Assembly (NCBI RefSeq): GCF_002127655.1
Contig: NZ_NEHB01000026.1
Location: forward strand, 16,380-80,379
Direction: 5' to 3'
Length of the DNA: 64,000 nt
Source: Janthinobacterium sp. GW456P
Lineage (GTDB): Bacteria; Pseudomonadota; Gammaproteobacteria; Burkholderiales; Burkholderiaceae_D
Part shown: positions 1 to 8,850 of the stretch, one piece after another
Layout: every line of letters begins with the position of its first letter
How positions within the stretch are numbered: position 1 is the stretch's first letter
Notes under the pieces: model-generated
Told to the model about the DNA's origin: nothing
Seen by the model: the letters and a program-made list of their open reading frames with translations, nothing else
Databases searched by the model: none
Translations under genes and position numbers: made by a program

Positions 1-285
1 GGCGCTGGCGCGTATTTGCGTCAGCAATTGCTGCCATCGTGCATTTTCAGCGCTGCCATCCTCGGCAAACGTGATGGTGCGCCGCGCGGTGGGCGCATCG
101 ACGGTGATCTGCCAGCGGGGAATATCGGCGCCCACCTGCTCAACCGTGGCCTGCGGCTGCGTGAAAAAGCCGCTGCTGGCCAGTGCCGCTTCCAGCCTGG
201 GGCCAGCGGGATGGGCTTGCGTATCGATCTCATACTGTTCGCTCAGGCCGGCAAAGCCGCCGCTGCTGCGGGCTGAAATTTTCAT
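1..285 (-). CDS. Protealysin inhibitor emfourin-like protein (3' end outside window)
   Basis: The minus-strand frame opens with ATG at 285 (MKISARSSGGFAGLSEQYEI) and runs off the left edge, so 95 codons are visible. The small soluble sequence, with no signal peptide or membrane segment, fits emfourin, the proteinaceous inhibitor encoded beside protealysin-type M4 metalloproteases. The family is about 110 residues long, so only a short C-terminal piece should be missing. It lies about 100 bp downstream of an M4-type protease on the same strand, which is the known family arrangement and the main support for the call. Identification rests on sequence character plus context, not on an alignment. 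Confidence 0.7.
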   Translation of the reverse strand, partial: MKISARSSGGFAGLSEQYEIDTQAHPAGPRLEAALASSGFFTQPQATVEQVGADIPRWQITVDAPTARRTITFAEDGSAENARWQQLLTQIRASA

Positions 286-388
286 GCTGCTCCTTGCTGT
301 TGTGGGTGGTGTGGGCCGCGCCATGGCCTGCCGCTGGTGCGGCTGGCCTGAAGCGGACGTGCCGGTGCGCTGCCTTGTATGGGACTGT

Positions 389-1786
389 TTACCGGGGACC
401 GTAACTGCGGCACCAGGCGGCCAGCGCTTCGCGCTCCGCTTCGAGCAACTGGTCCGATTCGCTGTATTCCGCATGGTTCATGGTACCGCAGCAGGCGCGC
501 CGGTCTTGCACGGCGCCGTCTTCGTCGACGACATCGGGGGCAAACGTCATTTGCCCCTCCTCCGTCATGGCATTGGCCTTGAGCACTTCGCGCACGGTAA
601 AGCTGTTGCGGATGAAGTCCAGGTAGGCGCCATTGCCATCGGCTTGGGCGATCGTCAGCATGTGGCCGGCCACGTCGGCATAGGTGGCGGCCTGGTCGGG
701 CGATGCCACCAGCGCGCGCAGGACCAGGCTGCGCAGGTAGTCGCCGCAGCGGTGCAGAACCGCCGCATCGTCTTCCAGCTGGGGCTGGCGTTCGTGGGCA
801 AAGATGTCGGCCAGGATGTCGTAGATGGCGCCCGTAAACACTTGCGAGATGGCGTGCACTTCCGTGCCCGCTTCGGACAATTTGATGTCATTGTCGGCAT
901 TGCGCAATCCGTTTGGCCGGCCCAGCGCCAAGCCGAACTGCTCGGCCAGGTCGGCCAGGAAGGTCTTGTCGTGCAGGTCGGACTTGGTTTGCGCGATCAC
1001 CGCTTCCACCTGGTCCAGCTGCGACAGGGCCAGGAAGATGGCCGTCAGGTCGCCGAACGATTCGTGCAAGCCGCCCGTTTGCGGCGGATTGTTGCTGAGC
1101 AGCCAATTCGGTTTGAGGCCATCGAGCACGGCGTGCCCCGTTTCATGCGAGACGATGTCGAGCGAGCGGCAGGTGTAGACGCGCTCGGTGGCGCCGCTGG
1201 GGATGAAGTCGCCGAACTTGAGTGCCTTGTCGCTGCGGCTGTAATACGCATTCATGACGTTGGGCAAGCCATGCGGGAACACGCGCAGCGGTGCCGTATT
1301 GCTGGCGCTGTTCCATTGCCAGGGCAGGGGCGGCGCCGTGTCGTTGCTGGCCAGCGCGCGCTGGTACATGGTGAGCGTCATGCGCACGATGGCAAACGTG
1401 TGCACGGCGTCGAACTGGTCGGTGTTGGGCGAGACGATGAAGTCGCCGAAGGCATTCGGGCTGACCTGCGCGATGCCCGGCTCGCCAAAGGTGATGCGCG
1501 CGTCGCGCGGGCCTTGCAGGATCAGGCCGGGCAGGAAGCTCTTGCGCGTGCCCAGTTCGCTGACGGACGGATCTTGCTTCCAGATCAGCACGCGCGAGCC
1601 GACGGGTACGGCGGCCAGGTTGCGCACCGTTGCCTCCGTCAGGCGTGGCGGGCCCGGCTGCAAGGTCAGTTGCGCATTCTTGCGGTGCTGGCGGTATGGC
1701 GCCGAGGGGGTAGGGACATAGCCGACGGGCAGGGACACGCATTTGGTCAGTACGGCTTCGACCGGCACGATGACTTTCTGGTCCAT
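389..1786 (-). CDS. M4-family-like (thermolysin/protealysin-type) zinc metallopeptidase
   Basis: A 465-residue protein with the gluzincin motif HETGH at residues 214-218 (zinc ligands His214 and His218, catalytic Glu215) and GLHESFGD, which supplies the third ligand Glu242. That 24-residue spacing is of the thermolysin type. The frame is open further upstream to 2032, but the ATG at 1786 is preceded by GGAGAACC at the right distance, so it was chosen as the start. No Sec signal peptide is visible, as in protealysin, so the protein may act in the cytoplasm or leave by an unconventional route. The N-terminal 130 residues could be a propeptide-like region. The emfourin-like inhibitor gene follows on the same strand, suggesting an enzyme/inhibitor operon. 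The substrate is unknown. Confidence 0.85.
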   Translation of the reverse strand: MDQKVIVPVEAVLTKCVSLPVGYVPTPSAPYRQHRKNAQLTLQPGPPRLTEATVRNLAAVPVGSRVLIWKQDPSVSELGTRKSFLPGLILQGPRDARITFGEPGIAQVSPNAFGDFIVSPNTDQFDAVHTFAIVRMTLTMYQRALASNDTAPPLPWQWNSASNTAPLRVFPHGLPNVMNAYYSRSDKALKFGDFIPSGATERVYTCRSLDIVSHETGHAVLDGLKPNWLLSNNPPQTGGLHESFGDLTAIFLALSQLDQVEAVIAQTKSDLHDKTFLADLAEQFGLALGRPNGLRNADNDIKLSEAGTEVHAISQVFTGAIYDILADIFAHERQPQLEDDAAVLHRCGDYLRSLVLRALVASPDQAATYADVAGHMLTIAQADGNGAYLDFIRNSFTVREVLKANAMTEEGQMTFAPDVVDEDGAVQDRRACCGTMNHAEYSESDQLLEAEREALAAWCRSYGPR

Positions 1787-1986
1787 GGTGGTTCTCCAAG
1801 ACACGCGCAACTGGAACTGGAATAGTCGTCCCGCTGCGGCGCGTCCGGTTTGATTCCGCGCAAACGATGCGCGGGAAGGACGGGCTTTTTTGGCCGTCCG
1901 GCGCCCGCTGCGGCCGTGCCTGCCGCATGGCGGCTGGTATGATGCTGGCCGTATTGCCCCCGTTTTTATAATAAAAGGATCGTTTG

Positions 1987-2271
1987 ATGGCGGATATAAA
2001 TATAGTTCAGCAACATAAGCTGACAGCAGCAAAGGCGCGCGAAGCGGCGCAGCAAGTGGCCGACAAGCTGGCCCAGGAATATGACCTGGCGTGTGCCTGG
2101 GATGGCGATGTGCTGCGTTTCGAGCGCAGCGGCGTCGATGGTTCGCTGACCCTGGAAAAAGAGCAGGCGCAACTGCAAATCAAGCTGGGTTTCATGCTTA
2201 GCACCTTCGCCTCCACGATTGAAGGCAAGATCGCCGAGAAAATGCGCAAGGTGTTTACCGAAGCAGTTTGA
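1987..2271 (+). CDS. Polyhydroxyalkanoic acid system family protein
   Basis: A 94-residue soluble protein starting MADINIVQQHKLTAAKAREA. It has an amphipathic first half, a central EYDLACAWDGDVLRF segment and a C-terminal helix ending KMRKVFTEAV. This pattern matches the small PHA-granule-region proteins (PHA_gran_rgn family) that occur with polyhydroxyalkanoate metabolism in beta- and gammaproteobacteria; their biochemical role is not settled. A TTG one codon upstream is in frame, but the ATG at 1987 is preferred. The gene is monocistronic and is followed by a strong hairpin terminator. No PHA synthase or phasin gene lies nearby. Confidence 0.7.
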   Translation: MADINIVQQHKLTAAKAREAAQQVADKLAQEYDLACAWDGDVLRFERSGVDGSLTLEKEQAQLQIKLGFMLSTFASTIEGKIAEKMRKVFTEAV

Positions 2272-2331
2272 TGGCGTTTCACCCGCTTGTCTGGCGCCCT
2301 GTTTGGTGCTAGGGAGCGTGTCGCGGCGATG

Positions 2332-2372
2332 GGCGAAAAGACGATGAAAACGCATCTCTTTTCGCCTTTTTT
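2332..2372 (+). terminator. Rho-independent terminator after the PHA-system gene
   Basis: Ten-base perfect arms GGCGAAAAGA / TCTTTTCGCC, with an additional inner GATG/CATC pairing, are followed directly by a run of six T. It lies 60 bp after the stop of the PHA-system gene. Confidence 0.8.
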
Positions 2373-2426
2373 ACGTCTGACTGTACGCTGGCGAACATTG
2401 CTAGCACATTTCTATTTGGAAAGCCA

Positions 2427-2456
2427 TTGGACTTTGATGGCTTTTTGCGTTATACT
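2427..2456 (+). promoter_or_regulatory. Sigma-70-type promoter for proVWX
   Basis: TTGGAC (2427-2432) and TATACT (2451-2456) are separated by 18 bp, each close to consensus. Transcription would start near 2463, giving an untranslated leader of about 390 nt before proV. An AAAGCCAT/ATGGCTTT inverted repeat overlaps the -35 region. Predicted by eye only. Confidence 0.5.
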
Positions 2457-2462
2457 TGAGTC

Positions 2463-2855
2463 ATATTTACAACAGATACACCGCGTTTCACCTTCTGCTT
2501 CGCAGTACTCTCCGCTCGCTGAGTGGTGAATAATTCTTCGGGTTTTACACCCGCATCCAGTTAAAAAGTAGCTTGGTCGATTTTTTTTCGGTCAAATACA
2601 TTTGGTGCCATGTATTTGCATGGCGCTAGCGTTGTTAAAAGTCCTGAACCACAGCCTCTTTTAGCACGCACACGGCACCCCGGCACCGGCTTTGGCCATC
2701 CGCTGGTCACACGCGTGTCACCCCCTGTTTCCTGTCGCTCCCGTGCGCATTGCGCGCCGTGGCGTAGCCGACGCAACAGGGTTTGCTGATTCCCGCCGCA
2801 AGCTGGCAGCTTGCTGGGTTTCAATCCATTCGTCAAATCGAGGGAGAACCACATC
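2463..2855 (+). other. Long 5' leader of proVWX, no gene seen
   Basis: No convincing ORF is present between the predicted start of transcription and the GTG of proV. The segment holds a perfect inverted repeat (CAAATACAT, 8-nt loop, ATGTATTTG at 2593-2618) and several shorter GC-rich hairpins. I could not match it to a known riboswitch. Its length for an osmoprotectant operon makes RNA- or protein-based osmotic control plausible, but this is inference. Confidence 0.45.
2593..2618. repeat. 9-bp perfect inverted repeat in the proV leader
   Basis: CAAATACAT at 2593-2601 and ATGTATTTG at 2610-2618 flank the 8-nt loop TTGGTGCC. It lacks a T-run, so it is not an intrinsic terminator. It could be an mRNA hairpin or a repressor-binding dyad. 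Confidence 0.6.
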
Positions 2856-4088
2856 GTGGCAAAACAAATCATTATCGACCATGTGTTCAAAGTGTTCGGC
2901 GACAAGCCAGAAGAAGCACTTGAACTCGTCCGTCAGGGCGCCAGCAAGCAGGACATCCTGGCCAAGACCGACTGCACCATCGGCGTCTTCGACGCCACCT
3001 TTACCATTGAAGCAGGCGAGATTTTCGTCATCATGGGCCTGTCCGGTTCGGGCAAGTCGACCCTGGTGCGCATGCTGAACCGCCTGATCGAGCCGACCGC
3101 CGGCCGCATCCTGATCGACGGCAACGACATCAATACCTTGCCGGACGCCCAGCTGCGTGCCCTGCGCCGCAAGGACATCAGCATGGTGTTCCAGTCGTTC
3201 GCGCTGCTGCCGCAAATTACCGTGCTCGACAACACAGCCTTCGGCATGGAACTGGCCGGCATGCCCAAGGCCGAGCGCCATGCGCTGGCCCAGCAAGCGC
3301 TGGAGCAGGTGGGGCTGGACGGCTACGGCGCCAGCTATCCCGACGAATTGTCGGGCGGCATGCAGCAGCGCGTGGGCCTGGCCCGTGCGCTGGCGTGCGA
3401 TCCGTCGATCCTGCTGATGGACGAGGCGTTTTCCGCGCTCGACCCGATTATCCGTACGGAAATGCAATCGGAACTGCTGCGTTTGCAGCAGATCAAGCGC
3501 CGCACCATCGTCTTCATTTCGCATGACCTCGACGAAGCCATGCGCATTGGCGACCGCGTTGCCATCATGAAAGACGGCCACGTTGTGCAAGTGGGCACGC
3601 CGGAGGAAATCCTGCGCAAGCCTGCCAACGACTATGTGCGCAACTTCGTGCGCGGCGTCGATGCGGCGGCCGTGTTCAAGGCCAGCGATATTGCCCGCAA
3701 GAGCCAGATCGTCGTGTCCGAGTCGCCCAGCCGCGGTTCGCGCGCCGCGCTGTCGATGCTGGAAGAGCAGGATCGCGCGTTTGCCTATGTCGTCAATCCG
3801 CAGCGCAAGTTCCTCGGCGTCGTCTCGGCCGATTCACTGCGCAGTGCGCTCGACGGCCACGTGGGTCCGCTGGGCCTGGCGCATGCCTACCTGCCCGACG
3901 TGCAGACCATCGATGCAGACGAGCCCGTCGCCGGCCTGTTCGGCCAGGTGGCGCAACTGCCTTACGCCGTCCCTGTGGTGGCCAATGACGGCAGCTTCCG
4001 CGGCGCCATCAGCAAGACGACCTTGCTGAAGTTCCTCGACCGCGACACGCCAGCCATTGCCGAACAACAACAGAAAGGACAAGCATGA
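2856..4088 (+). CDS. proV: Glycine betaine/L-proline ABC transporter, ATP-binding subunit ProV
   Basis: A 410-residue ATPase that powers uptake of compatible solutes through ProW. Visible features are Walker [10 protein letters not shown] (residues 61-69), the Q-loop in VFQSFALLP, the signature LSGGMQQR, Walker [14 protein letters not shown], the switch His in FISHDLDEA, and a C-terminal CBS-type region (about 280-400) typical of ProV/OpuAA osmosensing subunits. Length is close to E. coli ProV. The start is GTG at 2856, preceded by AGGGAGA and giving the family-like N-terminus [15 protein letters not shown]; the open frame to 2811 lacks such a site. The stop overlaps the proW start (ATGA), so the two are translationally coupled. 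Confidence 0.93.
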   Translation: MAKQIIIDHVFKVFGDKPEEALELVRQGASKQDILAKTDCTIGVFDATFTIEAGEIFVIMGLSGSGKSTLVRMLNRLIEPTAGRILIDGNDINTLPDAQLRALRRKDISMVFQSFALLPQITVLDNTAFGMELAGMPKAERHALAQQALEQVGLDGYGASYPDELSGGMQQRVGLARALACDPSILLMDEAFSALDPIIRTEMQSELLRLQQIKRRTIVFISHDLDEAMRIGDRVAIMKDGHVVQVGTPEEILRKPANDYVRNFVRGVDAAAVFKASDIARKSQIVVSESPSRGSRAALSMLEEQDRAFAYVVNPQRKFLGVVSADSLRSALDGHVGPLGLAHAYLPDVQTIDADEPVAGLFGQVAQLPYAVPVVANDGSFRGAISKTTLLKFLDRDTPAIAEQQQKGQA

Positions 4089-5188
4089 ACCCAAGCACTG
4101 TTACCACCGTAGAACCTGTTGTTGAACAGGCCGCCCAGATCAATCCCTGGGCGCTGACGCCGCCCACCGATGCCAGCACCGCGTGGCTGGACGCCGCGGC
4201 GCCCGCCGTGCAGCCGGAACATGCGGCCGGCTTTCACCTGACGCAGATTTTCGACGGCTCGCTGCCGCTGGAAAGCTGGATCAACCAGGGCCTGGGCTGG
4301 GTCGTCGCGCATTTCCGCCCCTTCTTCCAGGCCGTGCGCGCGCCGATCGACAGCGTGCTGTCGGGCGTGGAAGGCGTGCTGCTGGCCGCTCCGTCGCTGA
4401 CGGTGATCGCCATCATCGGCTTGCTGGCGTGGCAATTCACGAGCCGCACCCTGGCCATCGGCACCGTGCTGGCGCTGCTGGTGGTGTCGATGCTGGGCAT
4501 CTGGCCGGAAGCCATGACCACCCTGTCGCTGGTGCTCACATCCCTGGCCTTCTGCCTGGCCATCGGTTTACCGCTCGGTATTTTCCTTGCCAGCAGCGAC
4601 CGCGCGCAGAATGTCCTGCGCCCCCTGCTCGACGCCATGCAGACGACGCCCGCGTTTGTTTACCTGGTGCCGGTGGTGATGCTGTTCGGTATCGGTAATG
4701 CGCCGGGCGTGATCGTGACGATCATCTTTGCCCTGCCGCCGCTGGTGCGTTTGACCAACCTCGGCATCCGCCAGGTGCGTCCCGACCTGATCGAAGCGGC
4801 CCGCGCGTATGGCGCCTCGCCGTGGCAGTTGCTGACCCGCGTGCAGTTTCCGCTGGCCATGCCGTCCATCATGGCCGGTATCAACCAGTCGCTGATGCTG
4901 TCGCTGTCGATGGTCGTGATCGCCTCGATGATCGCCGTCGGTGGCCTGGGCCAGATGGTCTTGCGCGGCATCGGCCGCCTGGACATGGGCCTGGCCACTG
5001 TGGGCGGCCTGGGTATCGTGCTGCTGGCCATCACCCTGGACCGCTTGACGCAAGCGATGGGCCAGCCACGCCGCGGCGTGCGCCACTGGTACCAGACGGG
5101 TCCTGTGGGCTGCGTGCTGCGCCTGGTGCGCGGCAACCCGGAGAAAAATAATGTTGCACAGCAAGCCACGCTGGCCAACGCACAATAA
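4085..5188 (+). CDS. proW: Glycine betaine/L-proline ABC transporter, permease ProW
   Basis: A 367-residue inner-membrane permease. An approximately 100-residue hydrophilic, Ala/Pro-rich N-terminal extension (as in E. coli ProW) precedes a block of hydrophobic helices from about residue 105 to 325. The cytoplasmic EAA loop that docks on ProV is seen in [20 protein letters not shown]. The start codon overlaps the proV stop by 4 nt, and proX follows after 12 bp, so the three form one operon. The protein ends in a hydrophilic tail of about 30 residues. Confidence 0.93.
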   Translation: MNPSTVTTVEPVVEQAAQINPWALTPPTDASTAWLDAAAPAVQPEHAAGFHLTQIFDGSLPLESWINQGLGWVVAHFRPFFQAVRAPIDSVLSGVEGVLLAAPSLTVIAIIGLLAWQFTSRTLAIGTVLALLVVSMLGIWPEAMTTLSLVLTSLAFCLAIGLPLGIFLASSDRAQNVLRPLLDAMQTTPAFVYLVPVVMLFGIGNAPGVIVTIIFALPPLVRLTNLGIRQVRPDLIEAARAYGASPWQLLTRVQFPLAMPSIMAGINQSLMLSLSMVVIASMIAVGGLGQMVLRGIGRLDMGLATVGGLGIVLLAITLDRLTQAMGQPRRGVRHWYQTGPVGCVLRLVRGNPEKNNVAQQATLANAQ

Positions 5189-5200
5189 GAAAGGATTTAC

Positions 5201-6259
5201 ATGCATCAAATTGACAATTTTAAAGTGACGCAAAAATCGCAACGCAAGTTCCAGCTGTTTTCCGCCCTGGCGATCGCCGCCATGGCCCTGACCACCAGCC
5301 TGGCCATGGCGCAGGCGCCGGCCGCCACGGCTGACGCGCTGCCCGGCAAGGGCGTCAAGGTGCAGCCGCTGCAAAGCTCGATCGCGGAAGAAACCTTCCA
5401 GACCATGCTGGTCGACAAGGCGCTGGAAAAGCTCGGCTATGAAGTGCAGCCGATCAAGGAAGTGGAATATCCGACTGCGCATATCGCCATTGCCAACGGT
5501 GACGCCACCTTCATGGCCGTGCACTGGGATCCGATGCACAAGGATTTCTATAACAATGCGGGCGGCGACGCCAAGCTGTTGCGCACGGGCCAGTATGCGG
5601 GTCCCGCCGCGCAAGGTTATCTGATCGACAAGGCGACTGCGGAGAAGTACAACATCACGAATATCGACCAGTTGCGCGATCCCACCTTGGCCAAGCTGTT
5701 CGACCATGATGGCGATGGCAAGGCTGACTTGACGGGCTGCAATCCCGGCTGGGGCTGCGAAGCGCTGATCGAGAACCATATGGATGCGTACAAATTGCGC
5801 GAGACGGTGACGCACGTGCAGGGCAGCTATGCGGCCCTGATCGCCGATACCCTGGGCCGCTACAAGCGTGGCGAACCGATTTTGTACTACACGTGGACGC
5901 CGTACTGGGTCAGCGGCGTGCTGGTGCCGGGCAAGGACGTGGTCTGGCTGAAAGTGCCGTTCTCGGCCAATCCGGACAAGGTGAATACCCGCCTCGACGA
6001 TGGCAGCGATTACGGTTTTGCCGTCAACACGGCGCGTATCGTGTCCAACAAGGAATGGGCGCGGAAGAATCCGGCCGCAGCCAAGCTGTTCGAGGTGATG
6101 CAATTGCCCGTGGCGGACATCAATGCGCAAAACGAGCGCATGCGCCGCGGCGAAAACACGCAAGCCGATATCGCGCGCCATACGGCCGGCTGGATCAAGT
6201 ACCACCAGCAAACGTTTGACGGCTGGATCGCGCAAGCGCTGGCGGCGGCCAAGAAGTAA
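5201..6259 (+). CDS. proX: Glycine betaine/L-proline ABC transporter, periplasmic binding protein ProX
   Basis: A 352-residue substrate-binding protein of the OpuAC/ProX type. A Sec signal peptide is visible (basic start, hydrophobic [18 protein letters not shown], cleavage near AMA-QAP). The mature part carries aromatic-rich segments expected to form the cation-pi cage for quaternary ammonium ligands, for example [15 protein letters not shown] and [12 protein letters not shown]. Cysteines in [11 protein letters not shown] probably form a disulfide. It is the last gene of proVWX, has RBS AAGGA, and is followed by a clear terminator. Confidence 0.92.
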   Translation: MHQIDNFKVTQKSQRKFQLFSALAIAAMALTTSLAMAQAPAATADALPGKGVKVQPLQSSIAEETFQTMLVDKALEKLGYEVQPIKEVEYPTAHIAIANGDATFMAVHWDPMHKDFYNNAGGDAKLLRTGQYAGPAAQGYLIDKATAEKYNITNIDQLRDPTLAKLFDHDGDGKADLTGCNPGWGCEALIENHMDAYKLRETVTHVQGSYAALIADTLGRYKRGEPILYYTWTPYWVSGVLVPGKDVVWLKVPFSANPDKVNTRLDDGSDYGFAVNTARIVSNKEWARKNPAAAKLFEVMQLPVADINAQNERMRRGENTQADIARHTAGWIKYHQQTFDGWIAQALAAAKK

Positions 6260-6281
6260 GTATTGACGCTGTTTCAGCATG

Positions 6282-6313
6282 AAAAAGTGGCTACCGTTTT
6301 GGTAGCCACTTTT
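6282..6313 (+). terminator. Terminator of the proVWX operon
   Basis: The inverted repeat AAAAGTGGCTACC / GGTAGCCACTTTT with a short GTTTT loop begins 22 bp after proX. The A/T-rich ends suit termination from either side, and it also lies downstream of the convergent acetyltransferase gene. Confidence 0.8.
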
Positions 6314-6350
6314 GCGTTAACACGCTGTTTGCGTGGTTTTTGGTGAGTTT

Positions 6351-6812
6351 TTAGCCGTTTTCGGCCAGTTTCAGGTGCAAAATGGGGAAAGGCTTGCCGA
6401 ACGGATCGAGTGCGGAACGGCTTTCCTCGATAAAGCCCAGGTGGCGGTAAAAGCCATGCGCCTGGATGTTGTGCTCGTTGACGTCGACGGCGGCCGCGTG
6501 CAGAAGGGCGATGGCGTGCTGGACCAATGCGCGGCCGGCGCCGCTGCCGCGCTGATCGGGATGCACGAACAGCATTTCGATCTTGGCATGCTCGACGCAC
6601 AGGAAGGCGTAAGCGGTGCCATCGGCATCGCGCAGCACGTGCAGCAGGCCTTCGGCGGCCACCCTGTCCAGCTCATCGCGCACGTAGGGACAGAGGAAGT
6701 CGATATCGCTGTCGGTGAGAAAATCGTGGGTGGCGCGGACGGACAGGTGCCAGACGTCGAACAGACGGGGCAGGTCGGCGGCATGGGCCAGGGAAATCGG
6801 TGATGGGGTCAT
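6351..6812 (-). CDS. GNAT-family N-acetyltransferase, YjaB-like
   Basis: A 153-residue protein with the GNAT acetyl-CoA-binding core: beta-4 IEMLFVHPDQRGSGAGRALV contains the R/Q-x-x-G-x-G/A motif, followed by NEHNIQAHGFYRHLGF. The opening WHLSVRATHDFL and the end DPFGKPFPILHL resemble E. coli YjaB closely. The acceptor substrate is unknown. It lies on the minus strand, convergent with proVWX and 47 bp after the ACBP gene on the same strand. Confidence 0.85.
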   Translation of the reverse strand: MTPSPISLAHAADLPRLFDVWHLSVRATHDFLTDSDIDFLCPYVRDELDRVAAEGLLHVLRDADGTAYAFLCVEHAKIEMLFVHPDQRGSGAGRALVQHAIALLHAAAVDVNEHNIQAHGFYRHLGFIEESRSALDPFGKPFPILHLKLAENG

Positions 6813-6859
6813 ACGGAAATAATAACATTGCCCCGGGCTGTGCCGGGGCAGGGGGATGA

Positions 6860-7114
6860 TCAGTCCTTCAAATCTTCGATCAGGTCGATGTATTGCTGTT
6901 GCGCCTCTTCCTTCGAGGTGCCGGCCAGGGTCGCCCAGGCATCGAACTTGGCGCGGTTGACGAAGTCGGTCATGCCAGGACGCTCGCCCGTGGCATCGCC
7001 GCTCGACGCTTGCTTGAACAAGGCGTAGATTTTCAACAAGGTCATATTGTCCGGACGCTCGGACAGGGTCTTGGAATCGAGCTGCGCTTGGTCGAATTGC
7101 TCTTGTAAACTCAT
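6860..7114 (-). CDS. Acyl-CoA-binding protein (ACBP)
   Basis: An 84-residue protein matching the four-helix ACBP fold. MTLLKIYALFKQASSGD contains the conserved Y-x-x-F-K-Q-A segment, and the downstream FDAWATLAGTSKEEA and YIDLIEDL helices are also present. ACBPs sequester long-chain acyl-CoA esters in the cytoplasm. Length is typical of the family (about 86). The start ATG at 7114 has AGGAGCC upstream. Confidence 0.9.
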   Translation of the reverse strand: MSLQEQFDQAQLDSKTLSERPDNMTLLKIYALFKQASSGDATGERPGMTDFVNRAKFDAWATLAGTSKEEAQQQYIDLIEDLKD

Positions 7115-7240
7115 GATGGCTCCTGTGTACTGATGGAATCGCTGGAAAAGTGCGGCAGGCCCGGCGGAGTGGCCACCGTGCGTGCTGCAGTGCCTGACAT
7201 CATAGTGAAAAAAGCGCGCCGTGCATTAGAGGACACATTC

Positions 7241-7279
7241 AAAACAAAAGCGCCGCCGCTGCATCGACAGGGGCGGCGC
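7241..7279 (-). terminator. Terminator of the FKBP gene
   Basis: Read on the minus strand, a GC-rich stem (arms GGCGGCGC / GCGCCGCC) is followed by TTTTGTTTT. It lies about 35 bp after the FKBP stop codon. Confidence 0.65.
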
Positions 7280-7314
7280 CTGGCGCAATCGTTGGATCGC
7301 GGCCTGCTCAGTTC

Positions 7315-7671
7315 TTATACGCCCAGCAGTTCGACGTCGAAAATCAGGGTGGCGTTCGGTGGAATCACGCCGCCGGCGCCGCGGGCGCCATAGCCCAGTG
7401 CCGCCGGGATGATCAGCTGGCGCTTGCCGCCCACTTTCATGCCTTGCACGCCTTCGTCCCAGCCCTGGATGACGCGGCCTGCGCCCAGCGGGAATTCGAA
7501 TGGATCGTTGCGGTCCTTGCTCGAGTCAAATTTCGAACCGGCGCTGCCGTCGTCGTTTTGCAGCCAGCCCGTGTAATGTACAACAACGTTGTTGCCGGCT
7601 TGCGCTTCGGCGCCTTCGCCAACGACGGTATCGATGTATTGCAGGCCGGAAGCAGTAGTGGTGGTGGTCAT
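7315..7671 (-). CDS. FKBP-type peptidyl-prolyl cis-trans isomerase
   Basis: A 118-residue single-domain FKBP. Conserved pocket elements are VVVHYTGWL, SKFDSS, FPLGAGRVIQGWDEGV, and the terminal PPNATLIFDVELL. It catalyses prolyl isomerisation during folding. No signal peptide is present from the ATG at 7671, which is preceded by AAGGAT. The frame stays open up to 7923, but that extension lacks a plausible start and overlaps the divergent upstream gene. It is similar in size to other cytoplasmic FKBPs of betaproteobacteria. Confidence 0.92.
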   Translation of the reverse strand: MTTTTTASGLQYIDTVVGEGAEAQAGNNVVVHYTGWLQNDDGSAGSKFDSSKDRNDPFEFPLGAGRVIQGWDEGVQGMKVGGKRQLIIPAALGYGARGAGGVIPPNATLIFDVELLGV

Positions 7672-7868
7672 GATAATCCTTGTGTAGGCGATGAAAGCTT
7701 CAGATTGTAGAGCAATGAGTTGCAAAGCGCCATTCCAGGCCCGCTGCAGGGAAAATGGGGAAGTTACGGCGATGTGTGGCCGCCGCTCGCATTTAAGGGG
7801 GGATTTCACACAATAAATACGGTGTTCCACGTAAAATGCATGTTTTGTATTTAACAGTGATTTCTTCC

Positions 7869-8840
7869 ATGTTCCGCAGTCTACGCCGCCTTGTTTTTTC
7901 CTCGCTGTGCCTGGTTTCCGCAATATCGACGGCGCAAGCCGAAGTGGTGGTGGTACTCAATTCCCGTGATGCTACGGTGCAACTGCTGGACCAGAAAACC
8001 TACGCCCCCCTGTCCACCTTTGCCGTCGGCAAGGAACCGCACCATCTGATGGAGACGCCGGACGGCAAGTCGCTGATCGTCGCCAGTTCCGTCGGCAACG
8101 AGCTGATTTTCCTCGATCCCGTGTCGGGCCAGATCCAGCGCCGCATCAGCAACATCCTCGACCCGTACCAGATCGGCTTTTCGCCGGACCAGAAGTGGTT
8201 CATCTCGAACTCGCTGCGCCTGGACCGCATCGACCTGTACCGCTACGACGGCAAGAACCTGACCCTGGCCAAGCGCATCGCGCTGCCGAAGTTGCCCAGC
8301 CACATGGCCTTCACGGCCGACAGCACCATGGCCTTCATCACGCAGCAGGGCAGCAACCAGGTCAGTGCCATCGACCTGGCCACGCAGACGGTGAAGTGGA
8401 CCATGCCTGTCGGCCCGGCGCCGGCCGGCATCACGATGACGCCTGATGGCAAACATTTGCTGGTCGGCATCATGGGCAGCGATTACGTGGAAGTCATCGA
8501 CTGGCGCACGCAAAAGACCGTCAAGCGCATCAAGGCGGGTGCCGGCACGCATAACTTCCGCGCGCTCGGCGACAACCGCATGACGTTTGTCTCGAACCGC
8601 GTGTCGAACACGATCAACATCATCGACCAGCAAACGCTGGAAAACGTGGGCACCATCAATGTGCCCGGTGGCCCCGATTGCATGGAAATCACGCCCGATG
8701 GCAAGACCATGTGGGTCACCCTGCGCTGGATCAAGAAAGTGGCCGTGATCGATCTGACGACGCGCAAGGTCATCAAGACGATACCGGTGGGCCGCTCGCC
8801 CCATGGCGTGTATTTCGCCACGCACTCGCCGCGCATGTGA
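7869..8840 (+). CDS. YVTN-type beta-propeller protein, exported
   Basis: A 323-residue protein with a signal peptide (LVFSSLCLVSAISTAQA, cleavage before EVVV) and repeated blades of the YVTN/cytochrome-D1-like type, for example PHHLMETPDGKSLIVASS, PAGITMTPDGKHLLVGIM, PDCMEITPDGKTMWVTL and PHGVYFATHSPRM. Such seven-bladed propellers act as periplasmic binding or scaffold proteins; no catalytic residue set is apparent. The ATG at 7869 gives a proper signal peptide, unlike an in-frame ATG at 7836. It is the first gene of a compact five-gene operon, with only 10 bp to the next start. The ligand is unknown. Confidence 0.8.
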   Translation: MFRSLRRLVFSSLCLVSAISTAQAEVVVVLNSRDATVQLLDQKTYAPLSTFAVGKEPHHLMETPDGKSLIVASSVGNELIFLDPVSGQIQRRISNILDPYQIGFSPDQKWFISNSLRLDRIDLYRYDGKNLTLAKRIALPKLPSHMAFTADSTMAFITQQGSNQVSAIDLATQTVKWTMPVGPAPAGITMTPDGKHLLVGIMGSDYVEVIDWRTQKTVKRIKAGAGTHNFRALGDNRMTFVSNRVSNTINIIDQQTLENVGTINVPGGPDCMEITPDGKTMWVTLRWIKKVAVIDLTTRKVIKTIPVGRSPHGVYFATHSPRM

Positions 8841-8850
8841 TGGTGGTGTG

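Noticed and set aside
71..1825. 584-codon plus-strand frame opposite the M4 protease
   Set aside because: The protease on the minus strand has zinc motifs and an RBS; the plus frame has neither.
2272..2331. Continuation of the PHA-system gene into a longer protein
   Set aside because: TGA at 2269-2271 is followed by a strong terminator; no frame joins it to proV.
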